NCBI GenBank assembly: GCA_030430535.1
Contig: JAUIKY010000015.1
Span: 1-63,913 of the forward strand
Reading direction: 5' to 3'
From: Bacteroidia bacterium
Lineage (GTDB): Bacteria; Bacteroidota; Bacteroidia; Flavobacteriales; Flavobacteriaceae
Length of the DNA stretch: 63,913 bases
The notes under the pieces were generated by a model that made no database searches, was not told the DNA's origin, and saw nothing but the letters and a program-made list of their open reading frames with translations. The position numbers and the translations under genes are program-made. Of this stretch, positions 27,601 to 36,026 are shown in pieces (positions within the stretch are counted from its first letter, which is position 1; every line of letters starts with the position of its first letter).

Positions 27601-29489
27601 TCGTTGCTTCCGCCAACCCAACTCAACACGCCTTCAGACCAAGACGGCAACACATTATTTGACGACCCTGGCGTAATGGAACCATCATACCAAGAATTAA
27701 TCTTGGTTTCGTCCAGTTTATTGTTGTAAAGATTAGCGTCGAGTTGTTCAGCGCCAAAATCCCAAACATCAATTTTTCCGTTTGAAGGCTCAATTTCAGC
27801 GGCGTTTTCAATAGACATTCCATGAAGGTAAATCTCCGCTGTTGGATACCCCGAGCTCACCAAAGTGGCCGAAATGGCTCCTGCCACGCCGGTATAACTA
27901 AAGGTCATTGGAACACCATCAACAGCTTCAGCTATATTTTGTGCTGGAATTTCACCAATTACAGTGCCATTCGTATCTCTAAACTCTAATACCGCATCAT
28001 CAGCAACGCCATACCTATCTACAATAAATGTAATTGTCGCGTCGCCGGCCACAATCATATCAAAAGAGTTCCCGGGAAAAAATACACCACCATGAGTAGA
28101 ATCATGAAACCCAAATTGTCCGGCCTCATCTGTAGTATTACTATTTATCGTTACAATGCCATCAGCCGTTTTAAAAGTTTCATAGCGAAGCGATGTATAA
28201 CTGGTTTGTGGCAATTCTGAACCATCGGCAAAGTTGTAAATATAAGTTTCGCCGGGATTTGCCGTAACTTCAGAAGAACTATCTGAAATATTGATGATGT
28301 ATGACGTTGGATTATTTCCATCGTCAGTAAATGTAATCGTCAATTCGCTGCCGTTTACTGAAGTGGAAGCGATATCCCCGCTTAAAGTCGGCGTAAAGGT
28401 TGATAAATCGGCACCGCCTAAATCAATTTCAATGGACGCCGTTTCATTTGTTGCACTAAACACTGTGCCTTCGCTTACTGTTACGGTTGCTGCCGCTGAA
28501 GCATCTGCTCCCGAGGTGAAATTTATTTGCGTTCCATTAATGGTAATCGTACCCGTTCTTTGCACCCAGGGCGTTAAATTAACCTCGTAGGGTATTGGCG
28601 ACAATTCTATATAAGGTATATAATTTGTGCTCCCAACAGCAGTTAAAACCACGGTTCCTGGGTCGCCCACGTATGTAAAATCAACCCACGGCCCACCATT
28701 TGGACCTTGAGGGTAAGTAACACTGGTGCCATGGGGTTGTTCTGAAATATCGAATGTCCCTGTAGCACTTGAGGCTGCTATAGAAGCCCCTGAGTATTGG
28801 TCGCCTGCAACGCGTATTTTAGTATTTCCAGCAACCTTAAGCGTTATAGTATTTTGATTCTTAAAGGTTATGCCGTGTTGGCTACCGTTTAAACTGATAC
28901 CGTGACAGCATCCGGCATCTATAACAATAAGACCTGCCTCAACATGGTTACCCGCTCCCGCAGGATAAATACTCTCATCCCGTAAATCGAAATAGTAAGC
29001 GATATTCTTTTCCGCATCTGTAAAATCTTTTCCCGCCTGCACTGGAATCACCTCTACAGTCGGCAAATACAAATCATTCCCAGAAGCAGCCACGGTAATA
29101 AACGTAAGCGTAGTTGCCTGCCCGGAATACACAAAATCGAAAGTATCAGACAAATCGTTTGTAACCTGCCCCACCTGCGTTCCTAAATCGCCATCTTCGG
29201 TTGCCGTTCCTTTTACATCCAAAGAAGAATATTGCGATCCTAAAAATCTAACGGTACAACTTCCGGCCACATCGATACTGATAGTAGCCCCCAATTTCAT
29301 ATTAATGCCATAGGTTGCTCCGTGGTGGTTGTAAGTCCCGCCCAAGGTTAGCAAACCATCTCCACTCTGCCCTGCGGCAATTATGGTGCCGTCTCTAAAA
29401 TCATAGGTCACGGCACCTACATTTTGCCCATACGTTATTCCGAAGGAAAACAAAACGGACATCAAAAGAAAAAAGTAAAGTTTCTTCAT
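24654..29489 (-). CDS. Giant multidomain CE8 pectin methylesterase with T9SS tail
   Basis: The 1611-residue protein begins with a signal peptide (to YGQ, residue 22). Several beta-sandwich modules of a related type follow (about 23-150, 155-300, 415-565, 565-740), each opening with a YDFRDG-, FDLRDE-, YNFADG- or WDFGAE-like motif and carrying a repeated core (ISIDVAGSCTVRFLGSQYS, ITLKVAGNTKIRVAGDQYS). Ig-like and carboxypeptidase-regulatory-like stretches come next (about 305-410 and 745-960), then another beta module (about 1030-1120). The CE8 domain lies at about 1120-1500 with RQDSFFG (near 1340), VDYIFGG (near 1366) and FGRPW (near 1428). The last 75 or so residues are a T9SS sorting domain. 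It should de-esterify pectin at or beyond the cell surface, held there by the binding modules. It is far longer than the usual 300-400 residue CE8. Confidence 0.9.
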   Translation of the reverse strand: MKKLYFFLLMSVLFSFGITYGQNVGAVTYDFRDGTIIAAGQSGDGLLTLGGTYNHHGATYGINMKLGATISIDVAGSCTVRFLGSQYSSLDVKGTATEDGDLGTQVGQVTNDLSDTFDFVYSGQATTLTFITVAASGNDLYLPTVEVIPVQAGKDFTDAEKNIAYYFDLRDESIYPAGAGNHVEAGLIVIDAGCCHGISLNGSQHGITFKNQNTITLKVAGNTKIRVAGDQYSGASIAASSATGTFDISEQPHGTSVTYPQGPNGGPWVDFTYVGDPGTVVLTAVGSTNYIPYIELSPIPYEVNLTPWVQRTGTITINGTQINFTSGADASAAATVTVSEGTVFSATNETASIEIDLGGADLSTFTPTLSGDIASTSVNGSELTITFTDDGNNPTSYIINISDSSSEVTANPGETYIYNFADGSELPQTSYTSLRYETFKTADGIVTINSNTTDEAGQFGFHDSTHGGVFFPGNSFDMIVAGDATITFIVDRYGVADDAVLEFRDTNGTVIGEIPAQNIAEAVDGVPMTFSYTGVAGAISATLVSSGYPTAEIYLHGMSIENAAEIEPSNGKIDVWDFGAEQLDANLYNNKLDETKINSWYDGSITPGSSNNVLPSWSEGVLSWVGGSNDRLRTSNTNLTRYDENLSGVSGYTGRIYVNSAQAAGRYMSLTLSEDDEVTLAMLAQNASGQIHFTYVADPEAQDDVVNVNTSGSITMVKFVAKAAGNYRIYDSADKPSYFRIERKDAIYKTLSGNVDVTQAAGIPNGYAIVFANEAGKSWSVMPSSGTYSIDLPQDYNYSLSLADANGYVISSANAILLEESTGTLDVTIEQVELYTVSGNITGLGSEIANAVITYTADASANTIFVPEPNIDTGASTYTVQLEPNVEYTISAEGVNDFEILSNTITIGNADQSADIDFTAKPLRNITINAPALDATQLSKLELTFSNLNEEGYVYNFTDVGAVALRDGVYTIDYSGLDEYAVELALTSNLTVSGGDTSKDLTFNPVTNWSFDDKVITNSDAYYKGLALSGMQNEIAKGHISGGDGSTIMVPINPGEKMIVTYYYSAEFSIEGGDTVTTNSGSTSTFETVEYVYPGGSSGMVTIACSGGTTYFTNIAVKPIVAFSSVVTVGADKDYQTINEALSAIAEMDRPSNERVTVMIDPGNYDEMVVINLSNITLKNASATPSIGLLNKGVDIEAEAVRITSYYGTGYNYYSQGTDNKWNADVLAVNKENGYQPYDNVSGTTNASYWCATLVVLSEGFIAEDIIIENSFNQYISQKESEDIVEVTNASPSGGARPTTYGDTSVQDRSLGYVERAAAIGIANNTDKVILNNCRVVGRQDSFFGGHGSRVVVYKGAMMGAVDYIFGGMTAVFYQTDFVLNTSDSGSDTAYITAAQQSGGRGFLMYECNVKSAVPGVETASTNWGKPGYFGRPWAATTSEVVFYRTNIDASQNPSYTGQSMIFPVGWTSSLGGESEFMYERSTNELSGENHSGSRASWSTVLTTDQLNDGTDITPFNFTKGNDGWDPISELTLSVDDVIEAPIAVKVLAYNDRIFVSNVKSNIKIDIYSISGALLKSLKTNSDIDFSFKRGLYIVNITDSNAQKATKLIVH

Positions 29490-29585
29490 AGTTTTAGTTT
29501 AGTTATAATTAATAATTAGTCCTGTTTTAACAAAGCAGGCAGATGCAGATGAAAGGCATATCGATTAACCAATATGTTTTTTAAA

Positions 29586-29609
29586 CAACCAATAAACACT
29601 TATTGGTTG
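29586..29609. repeat. Perfect inverted repeat, 10-bp arms
   Basis: CAACCAATAA (29586-29595) and TTATTGGTTG (29600-29609) are exact reverse complements around ACAC. The site lies downstream of the CE8 transcription start, so it would form a hairpin in the leader RNA or serve as a second protein-binding site. Confidence 0.7.
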
Positions 29610-29619
29610 ATACATATTC

Positions 29620-29635
29620 GTGTAATCGATTACAC
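29620..29635. promoter_or_regulatory. AATCGATT-core operator 3 (giant CE8)
   Basis: GTGTAATCGATTACAC is a perfect 16-bp palindrome, the longest copy of the motif in the window. It overlaps the last base of the predicted -7 box of the minus-strand CE8 gene and covers its expected transcription start. Confidence 0.7.
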
Positions 29636-29665
29636 AAATATATTCAAAAACAATCAATTGCCAAA
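29635..29665 (-). promoter_or_regulatory. Promoter of the giant CE8 gene
   Basis: On the minus strand, TTTG (29662-29665), 19 bases, then TATATTTG (29635-29642) is an exact match to TTTG-N19-TAnnTTTG. The start codon is about 145 bases downstream. Confidence 0.7.
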
Positions 29666-29888
29666 TAAAAAAACACATATAATAAATATTTAACAATTTT
29701 AACACGAATAAATTAACATATTATCAATCAAAAAAATCAAAATAAATAAAATCGCCCAAACAAGAACCCTTCATTATTACCGACCCAATAATTACGCAAA
29801 CCTCTAATAACCATAATTATATATCATAAAAAAAAGCTCATTTTGTCGTTTTTATCATTAAAACACGTAAATGATAGAAATAAAAAAC

Positions 29889-29896
29889 TATATTTG
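29889..29896 (+). promoter_or_regulatory. -7 box of the PL1 pectate lyase gene
   Basis: TATATTTG fits TAnnTTTG and is followed at once by operator 4. It lies within the longer open frame that begins at 29843, which argues that translation really starts at 29927. Confidence 0.55.
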
Positions 29897-29912
29897 GCGC
29901 AATCGATTACGC
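29897..29912. promoter_or_regulatory. AATCGATT-core operator 4 (PL1 lyase)
   Basis: GCGCAATCGATTACGC is palindromic apart from one base pair. It lies between the -7 box and the start codon at 29927, where a bound repressor would cover the transcription start. Confidence 0.65.
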
Positions 29913-29926
29913 TAAAACTTAACTAC

Positions 29927-32428
29927 ATGACTAAAAAACTACTATTCTTATTTATGCTTTTGCTTTGCATAGGTCTTGCTAAAGCGCAAACCATCACTAT
30001 TTCTGAGGCCAATGGCTGGCTTGAAACCGCTTATATTAAATGGGAGCCCATTGCAGAAGCCGAAAGCTACAATGTATATGTAACGGGCGAAGGCTTGACA
30101 AACCAAAAAATTGACGACCAACTTATTAGATGTTACAGCGACTATTACCGCGCCGATGCTTTGGGATTGGAAGCAGGACAATACACCATGAGTGTAGCCC
30201 CCGTTATTTCGGGCGCTGAGGGCAACATTACCACAAGTTCACCAATTACTGTTGAAGCACACGACCGAACCGGTTTTGCTTTTTCAAATGGGCGTGTTCC
30301 GGGAGCTTATAATATGGACGGCACGCCAAAATCGGGTGCTGTAGTTTTATATATTTCTGAAAACAGCAAAGACATTGTTGAACTTAACGTAACAGGCGCC
30401 AATTCTAATCCGTGTGTTGGGCTTCAAACCATTCTGGACGGTTTTAAAAAAGGAAATGACACCCGCCCACTCATCATTAGGATAATCGGACAAATTACCG
30501 ACCCTTCCTACCTTTTGAATGGCGACGTAGTGATTGAAAACAAAAACAATGCGTCGAGCCACATTACATTTGAAGGTGTGGGAGACGATGCTGTTGCAGA
30601 CGGATGGGGCATTCGCGTAAAAAACGCTACCAATATTGAAATCAGGAACATCGGCTCCATGAACTGTAATAGCGACGAAGGCGACAACATCGGGCTACAA
30701 CAAAACAACGATTACATTTGGGTACATAATGTTGATTTCTTTTATGGCGATGCCGGCGGTGATGCCGATCAAGCTAAAGGCGATGGCGCACTGGACTGCA
30801 AACGGTCCACTTACGTCACATTTTCATACAACCATTTTTGGGATTCGGGAAAATCGAACCTTTTGGGACTGAGTGAAGACCCAGCAGACGAACTTTATAT
30901 TACCTACCATCACAACTGGTACGACCATTCAGATTCCAGACACCCTAGAGTACGGTACTACTCTGCCCATGTTTACAACAATTATTATGATGGCATTTCG
31001 AAATATGGCGCGGGATCCACAAACGGCTCGTCGCTTTTTGTAGAAGCTAATTATTTTAGAAACTGTAAATACCCGATGCTAACCTCCATGCAAGGTTCTG
31101 ATGTGTATGATGAAAATTCGGGGGCAAACGATTATTCGGATATGCCAACATTTTCAAAAGAGGATGGCGGTACCATTAAAGCGTTTAACAATTATATTGA
31201 AGGCGCAAGAAGGTTTGTGGCCTACGGCGATACCAACTTTCCTAATTCAACAGTAGATTTTGATGCCTACGTGGTGTCTTCAAGAAATGAAACCGTTCCT
31301 GGCACAGTAACGTCTTCTTATGGCGGAAACACTCACGATAATTTTGATACCGACCCATCGGTAATGTACAGCTACACACCAGACACTCCGGAAGAAGCCA
31401 AAACAAAAGTGATGCAGTATGCCGGAAGAATGAATGGCGGCGACTTTAATTGGACATTCAATAATGCTACGGACGACACTTCTTATGCGGTAATTACGGC
31501 TTTAAAAAATGCTTTGAACAATTACAACACTAGCTTGATCTGTATTCAGGGTGAAGTTGGCCCTGAGCCATCGATAGCCCTATCTGCAAATGCAGGCGAT
31601 GCATCCGTTACACTAAATTGGAGCGTTAGTTACTATACTGCTTCGTCTTATGAAATTTTCAGGGGTATCGATTCCAATCCAAACAACAGGATTAAACTAG
31701 CCGACATATGGGATGCAAACATTAACAGCTACACAGACCACACGGCTATTAACGAAACTACATATTATTATTGGGTAGTTGCCGATGGCACTGTGGAGTC
31801 GAATGCCGATTCGGCCACCCCAACGGAAGGCGGCTCTGCAACTGGTGACGAAATCCATAATTTTACACTTTCCGGTTTAAGCAGTACTTTCTACACTATT
31901 ACAGGTAATCTTTCAGATTCCAAAGGCACGGTAAACTACAACGGACTCACATTGACTGAATGTTTGAAAATTGAATCGAGCACAAGTATCAGCTTTAGCA
32001 CTACCGCCCCTTCAACCTTAACGCTTGTGTTTAACGAAGGTTACACTGGAGCCATAAAAATAAACGGCACCAGCCATGATATTTCTGGAGGCATTTTAAC
32101 GCTAAACCTACCCGCTGGCACTCACGAAATAACCAAGGACAACACTGCCAACTTATATTATATGAGTGTTGAATACGAATCTTTAGGAATAAACGATGTT
32201 TTAAAAAGCAACATTAAACTTTATCCGAACCCGGTTAACCAAACACTTCGAATCGCCTCTAAAATAAAGGTGGAAAAAATTAGTATATATAATTTATTGG
32301 GGGTTTTGGTAAAAACTGTTGAAAGCAACGTGGAAGCCATTGATGTTTCTAATCTGATTAAAGGCAGTTACTTGGTAAAATTCCAAACTCCAAAAGGAGT
32401 TATGGACAAGATAATAATTAAAAATTAG
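29927..32428 (+). CDS. PL1 pectate lyase with FN3, beta module and T9SS tail
   Basis: From this start the protein has 833 residues and a clean signal peptide (MTKKLLFLFMLLLCIGLAKA). An N-terminal FN3-like region (about 22-120) precedes a PL1 beta-helix (about 130-530). KGDGALDCKRSTYVTFSYNH (near 284) provides calcium ligands and DSRHPRVRYY (336-345) the catalytic arginine. An FN3 domain (about 547-635), a small beta module (about 645-755) and a T9SS sorting domain (about 760-833; IKLYPNPVNQTLRI) follow. It should cleave de-esterified homogalacturonan outside the cell. The frame opens upstream at 29843, but those 28 codons have no signal-peptide character and include the -7 box and operator. 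Confidence 0.92.
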   Translation: MTKKLLFLFMLLLCIGLAKAQTITISEANGWLETAYIKWEPIAEAESYNVYVTGEGLTNQKIDDQLIRCYSDYYRADALGLEAGQYTMSVAPVISGAEGNITTSSPITVEAHDRTGFAFSNGRVPGAYNMDGTPKSGAVVLYISENSKDIVELNVTGANSNPCVGLQTILDGFKKGNDTRPLIIRIIGQITDPSYLLNGDVVIENKNNASSHITFEGVGDDAVADGWGIRVKNATNIEIRNIGSMNCNSDEGDNIGLQQNNDYIWVHNVDFFYGDAGGDADQAKGDGALDCKRSTYVTFSYNHFWDSGKSNLLGLSEDPADELYITYHHNWYDHSDSRHPRVRYYSAHVYNNYYDGISKYGAGSTNGSSLFVEANYFRNCKYPMLTSMQGSDVYDENSGANDYSDMPTFSKEDGGTIKAFNNYIEGARRFVAYGDTNFPNSTVDFDAYVVSSRNETVPGTVTSSYGGNTHDNFDTDPSVMYSYTPDTPEEAKTKVMQYAGRMNGGDFNWTFNNATDDTSYAVITALKNALNNYNTSLICIQGEVGPEPSIALSANAGDASVTLNWSVSYYTASSYEIFRGIDSNPNNRIKLADIWDANINSYTDHTAINETTYYYWVVADGTVESNADSATPTEGGSATGDEIHNFTLSGLSSTFYTITGNLSDSKGTVNYNGLTLTECLKIESSTSISFSTTAPSTLTLVFNEGYTGAIKINGTSHDISGGILTLNLPAGTHEITKDNTANLYYMSVEYESLGINDVLKSNIKLYPNPVNQTLRIASKIKVEKISIYNLLGVLVKTVESNVEAIDVSNLIKGSYLVKFQTPKGVMDKIIIKN

Positions 32429-32447
32429 TTTCAATCAAAAGATAAAC

Positions 32448-32480
32448 ACCAACCTTTGAAACCCCATCTCAAAGGTTGGT
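32448..32480 (+). terminator. Hairpin after the PL1 lyase gene
   Basis: An 11-bp stem (ACCAACCTTTG 32448-32458 with CAAAGGTTGGT 32470-32480) lies 19 bases past the stop. The following TTAAAAA is not a good U-tract, so termination may be partial. Confidence 0.6.
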
Positions 32481-32569
32481 TAAAAACCGGGACTTCACTA
32501 AAACAAACAAAAAAAAACCTTCTTTTTATAAAAAAACACACGGCTTTATAAGAAATACGTAAAAATTAA

Positions 32570-32600
32570 TTTGGTATTTCATCAAATTATTATAATTTCG
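32570..32600 (+). promoter_or_regulatory. Promoter of the right-arm susC
   Basis: TTTG (32570-32573), 19 bases, then TAATTTCG (32593-32600) fits the Bacteroidota pattern with one mismatch in the -7 box. The start codon is 87 bases downstream. Confidence 0.6.
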
Positions 32601-32601
32601 T

Positions 32602-32613
32602 GTAATCGATTGC
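32602..32613. promoter_or_regulatory. AATCGATT-core operator 5 (right-arm susC)
   Basis: GTAATCGATTGC, one base from the perfect palindrome and identical to operator 2, begins two bases after the -7 box. It has the same geometry as the copies before the left-arm susC and the giant CE8. Confidence 0.65.
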
Positions 32614-32687
32614 ATCTAACACTGTTTTGATGTAGTTGTTTTTTATAAAAAAACTTTAAACTCAAGTACTAATTAAACTAAAACTCT

Positions 32688-35600
32688 ATGACAAATTATT
32701 TATTATTTGATCATCTTTTTTTCTCTTTTAAGTTTAGGAAAAAAGGAGAATGTTTAAATAAGGTCTGCTATGCCTTATTTATTGGAATTTTTATGCTAAG
32801 CTCAGGTGCTTATGCACAGGACAATATAAGCGTGAGTGGTGTAATTACTGATGGAGGCGAACTAGGTGGGCCACTACCTGGTGTAACCGTTCTTGTAAAA
32901 GGAACGGCTAAAGGTACCTCAACCGATTTTGACGGCAACTACACCTTAAACGATGTGCCTTCAAGTGCTACCTTGGTGTTTTCCTATGTAGGATACAAAA
33001 CACAAGAAATTGCCGTTAACGGGCAAACAACAATTAACGCTACCCTTCAAGTTGATGTGGGGCAGTTAGACGAAATCGTTATTGTTGATTATGGTTATGG
33101 TAAGGTTAACAAACTGGACATGACCGGTTCTACTGCAAGCATTGGCAGCAAAGAACTTTCTACTATACCTATTTCAAGTGCTGCAGAAGCGCTTACTGGT
33201 CGTTTACCTGGTGTAAACGTAACTACCGCTGATGGTGAGCCTGGAGCCAGTATTAGAATTAGAGTACGAGGGGGCACGTCATTATCACAGAGTAACGACC
33301 CACTTTTTGTGGTTGACGGATTTATAGTAGGTAATATAGACAACATCCCTGTTAATGACATCGCCAGTATTGATGTGTTAAAAGATGCAGCGGCAACGGC
33401 AGTTTATGGTGCTCAAGCATCGAATGGTGTAATTGTTGTCACCACTAAAAGTCCCGTAGCAGGAAAAACATCGATTTCTTACAATAACTTTTTTACATTT
33501 AACGAATTGCCGCAAGACAGAAAGTATGACGTTTTAAGTCCATATGAATTCGTTTTAGCAAATTACGAATACCAAGCACTAAAAGGTCAGACTGCGGTTG
33601 AAGGCTTTGAGAGATATTTTGGAAAATATGGAGATTTAGAGCTTTACAAAGAAAGAAGACCAACCGATTGGCAAGATAGACTTTTTGGCGGCTCTAGATT
33701 GTCTCAATACCACAACTTAACTATTGGAGGTGGTACTGAAATGACCAAATTAAACCTTAGTGTTTCTCACAATAAAGACGAAGGTTTGTTATTGGGCTCT
33801 GGTTACGAAAGAACAGCTGTTAACTTTAAATTAAACCAAAAAATATCTGATCGATTATCATTTGATGCTCAAGCTCGTATTACAAACAGTATTAAAGATG
33901 GAGCAGGAACATCAAACGGGTCTTTAAGTATTAAGGATGCGGTACAAACTAGACCAGTTAATGGTATCGCCGATGAATTGGATATCAATTTAGTAGGGCA
34001 AGCCAACTCAGATGACCAATTTGAACAATTTTTAAGGTCTTTAATTGCTCCAGACGAACTGGTAAGACAGGACTGGAGAAAAAGAACAGATTATGATTAC
34101 GTTTTAAACGCCGCCCTAACTTGGATGGTTACAGATAACATCACTGCAAAATCATCTTTTTCTAGATCAAGAGATTTTAGAGAAGACAAACGTTTTTGGG
34201 GACCAAAAACAAGTAGATCTTTCAATGATGGAGGCAACCTTCCGCTAGGAAGATTGGTAAACAGTACCGGCTATTCTTACCGATGGATTAACACCTTAAA
34301 CTACAAAAAAGAATGGGCTGAAAGCAAATTGGATGTTTTAGTAGGTCACGAAGTATCATCTCGTGGTGGTAGTAACAGTTCTATTTTAGCAAAGTATTTC
34401 AGACAATCTATTACGCCTGAAGAAATGTTCGCTAATTTACAATTAGCAGACAAAACTATTCCTCCTTACGAAGTGGGGAGTGAGTTGGAAACAGAAGCTA
34501 ATAGAAAATCACTATTTGGCCGTTTCGATTTCAATTTGCAAGACAAGTATATCTTTACTGTAACTGCTAGAGCCGATCAATCGAGTAAGTTTAAAAAGGA
34601 GAATTCTTTAGGCATTTTTCCAGCAATGGCTTTTGGTTGGAAAATAGACGAAGAGGACTTTATGGATAATGTGGATTGGGTTGACCAGTTGAAACTAAGA
34701 ATTACTTACGGTGAAACCGGTAACGACAGATTGCCAGACGGTATCACGCGTTTCCTTTTCAATGCAGCAACAGATGGTAGAGGTCCTGGGTTTGGCAACT
34801 CACCTAGTAACTATTACCAACCGGCAAGTAGCACGCTTTACAACCCAGAGTTGATTTGGGAAACAACAACAACCAGTAACTATGGTTTAGATTTCACCCT
34901 GTTTAACAAGCGTTTAAACGGTAGCTTCGATTACTATAGAAACCAAACCAACGACCTACTATATACCAGACAAATTCCACAAAGTACAGGGTTTTCATCA
35001 GAATGGAGAAATATCGGTACAACAGCTAACGAAGGGGTTGAACTTGGTTTGACAGGGTATATTATTGACAACCAAGACTTTACCTTATCTGCTAATTTCA
35101 ACATTGGCCACAACGTACTTACCATCGAAAAATTAGATGGCACGGCATCAAGGTTTGCACAATCTAACTGGGCAAGTACCGATTTGAGAAACAGAAACGA
35201 TTATCTTTTAGAAGTTGGAGGTAAAATTGGTAACATGTATGGTTTCGTTACGGACGGGTTCTACTCTGTTGACGATTTTGAAAGCTATGACGAAGTATCT
35301 GGTGATTATATCCTAAAAGAAGGTATTGCTAACTCTAACGGTACTGTAGGTGGAGATCAAGTAAGACCAGGTACCCTAAAGCTTAAAGACTTAAACGAAG
35401 ATGGTGTAATTAATGACTTGGACAGAAGAGTTATTGGTAATGCACTTCCTGATTTCCAAGGTGGTTTTGGGTTTAACGCAAGGTGGAAAAATTTCGATCT
35501 CTCAACCTTCTTTAACTACCAAGTAGGAAACGATGTTTACAACACTGGTAAAATTCAGTACAACCAATTGAGAAGAATTACTAATGGTAACTTATTATCG

Positions 35601-36023
35601 ACTATGAGCCTTGAAAACAGGTTTACATATTTAGATGTTGATGGTACTTACACAGGAACACCTGGAGGTATTGTTACAGATTTAGAAGATTTAAGAACTC
35701 TTAACGAAGGTAAAAACATCTGGTCTCATGCCAGTCATGGTGTAGCCGCAGCAGTTATTCACGACTGGGCTATTGAAGATGGTTCTTTTTTACGTTTAAA
35801 TAACGTAACTTTAGGCTATAGTTTACCAGATAACTTAATTTCAAAAGTTGGGTTATCTAAGTTTAGAGTATTTGTAACAGGTAGAAATTTAGCTATCTGG
35901 ACCAACTACTCTGGATACGACCCTGAGGTTAGTTCTAGTAACGACCCTTTTATACAAGGTTTAGACGAGTCTTCTTACCCAAGAGCCCGTTCATTTACTT
36001 TTGGTCTTAATGCAACATTTTAA
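32688..36023 (+). CDS. susC: SusC-like TonB-dependent transporter (homogalacturonan module, right arm)
   Basis: The 1111-residue protein has a long N-terminus before its signal segment (LFIGIFMLSSGAYAQ, ending near residue 44), a carboxypeptidase-regulatory-like domain (about 48-125), a TonB box in the variant form DEIVIVDYGYGK, a plug with PLFVVDGFIVGN and DVLKDAAATAVYGAQASNGV, and a barrel ending RARSFTFGLNATF. There is no STN domain. It differs from the left-arm SusC in the TonB box and in having AQASNGV where most have SRGANGV. It should import pectin oligomers with the SusD encoded 3 bases later. Confidence 0.94.
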   Translation: MTNYLLFDHLFFSFKFRKKGECLNKVCYALFIGIFMLSSGAYAQDNISVSGVITDGGELGGPLPGVTVLVKGTAKGTSTDFDGNYTLNDVPSSATLVFSYVGYKTQEIAVNGQTTINATLQVDVGQLDEIVIVDYGYGKVNKLDMTGSTASIGSKELSTIPISSAAEALTGRLPGVNVTTADGEPGASIRIRVRGGTSLSQSNDPLFVVDGFIVGNIDNIPVNDIASIDVLKDAAATAVYGAQASNGVIVVTTKSPVAGKTSISYNNFFTFNELPQDRKYDVLSPYEFVLANYEYQALKGQTAVEGFERYFGKYGDLELYKERRPTDWQDRLFGGSRLSQYHNLTIGGGTEMTKLNLSVSHNKDEGLLLGSGYERTAVNFKLNQKISDRLSFDAQARITNSIKDGAGTSNGSLSIKDAVQTRPVNGIADELDINLVGQANSDDQFEQFLRSLIAPDELVRQDWRKRTDYDYVLNAALTWMVTDNITAKSSFSRSRDFREDKRFWGPKTSRSFNDGGNLPLGRLVNSTGYSYRWINTLNYKKEWAESKLDVLVGHEVSSRGGSNSSILAKYFRQSITPEEMFANLQLADKTIPPYEVGSELETEANRKSLFGRFDFNLQDKYIFTVTARADQSSKFKKENSLGIFPAMAFGWKIDEEDFMDNVDWVDQLKLRITYGETGNDRLPDGITRFLFNAATDGRGPGFGNSPSNYYQPASSTLYNPELIWETTTTSNYGLDFTLFNKRLNGSFDYYRNQTNDLLYTRQIPQSTGFSSEWRNIGTTANEGVELGLTGYIIDNQDFTLSANFNIGHNVLTIEKLDGTASRFAQSNWASTDLRNRNDYLLEVGGKIGNMYGFVTDGFYSVDDFESYDEVSGDYILKEGIANSNGTVGGDQVRPGTLKLKDLNEDGVINDLDRRVIGNALPDFQGGFGFNARWKNFDLSTFFNYQVGNDVYNTGKIQYNQLRRITNGNLLSTMSLENRFTYLDVDGTYTGTPGGIVTDLEDLRTLNEGKNIWSHASHGVAAAVIHDWAIEDGSFLRLNNVTLGYSLPDNLISKVGLSKFRVFVTGRNLAIWTNYSGYDPEVSSSNDPFIQGLDESSYPRARSFTFGLNATF

Positions 36024-36026
36024 TTT

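Larger units (their letters stand above)
29490..29926. promoter_or_regulatory. Divergent control region of the two homogalacturonan arms
   Basis: This non-coding segment separates the minus-strand CE8 gene from the plus-strand PL1 gene. It holds two AATCGATT operators (29620-29635 and 29897-29912), promoter elements for both directions, and a perfect 10-bp inverted repeat with a 4-base spacer (29586-29609) inside the CE8 leader. The stretch in between is AT-rich with no gene. Confidence 0.7.

Noticed and set aside
29843-29926. N-terminal extension of the PL1 lyase frame
   Set aside because: The 28 codons lack signal-peptide character and contain the -7 box and operator. Translation from 29927 gives a normal signal peptide.
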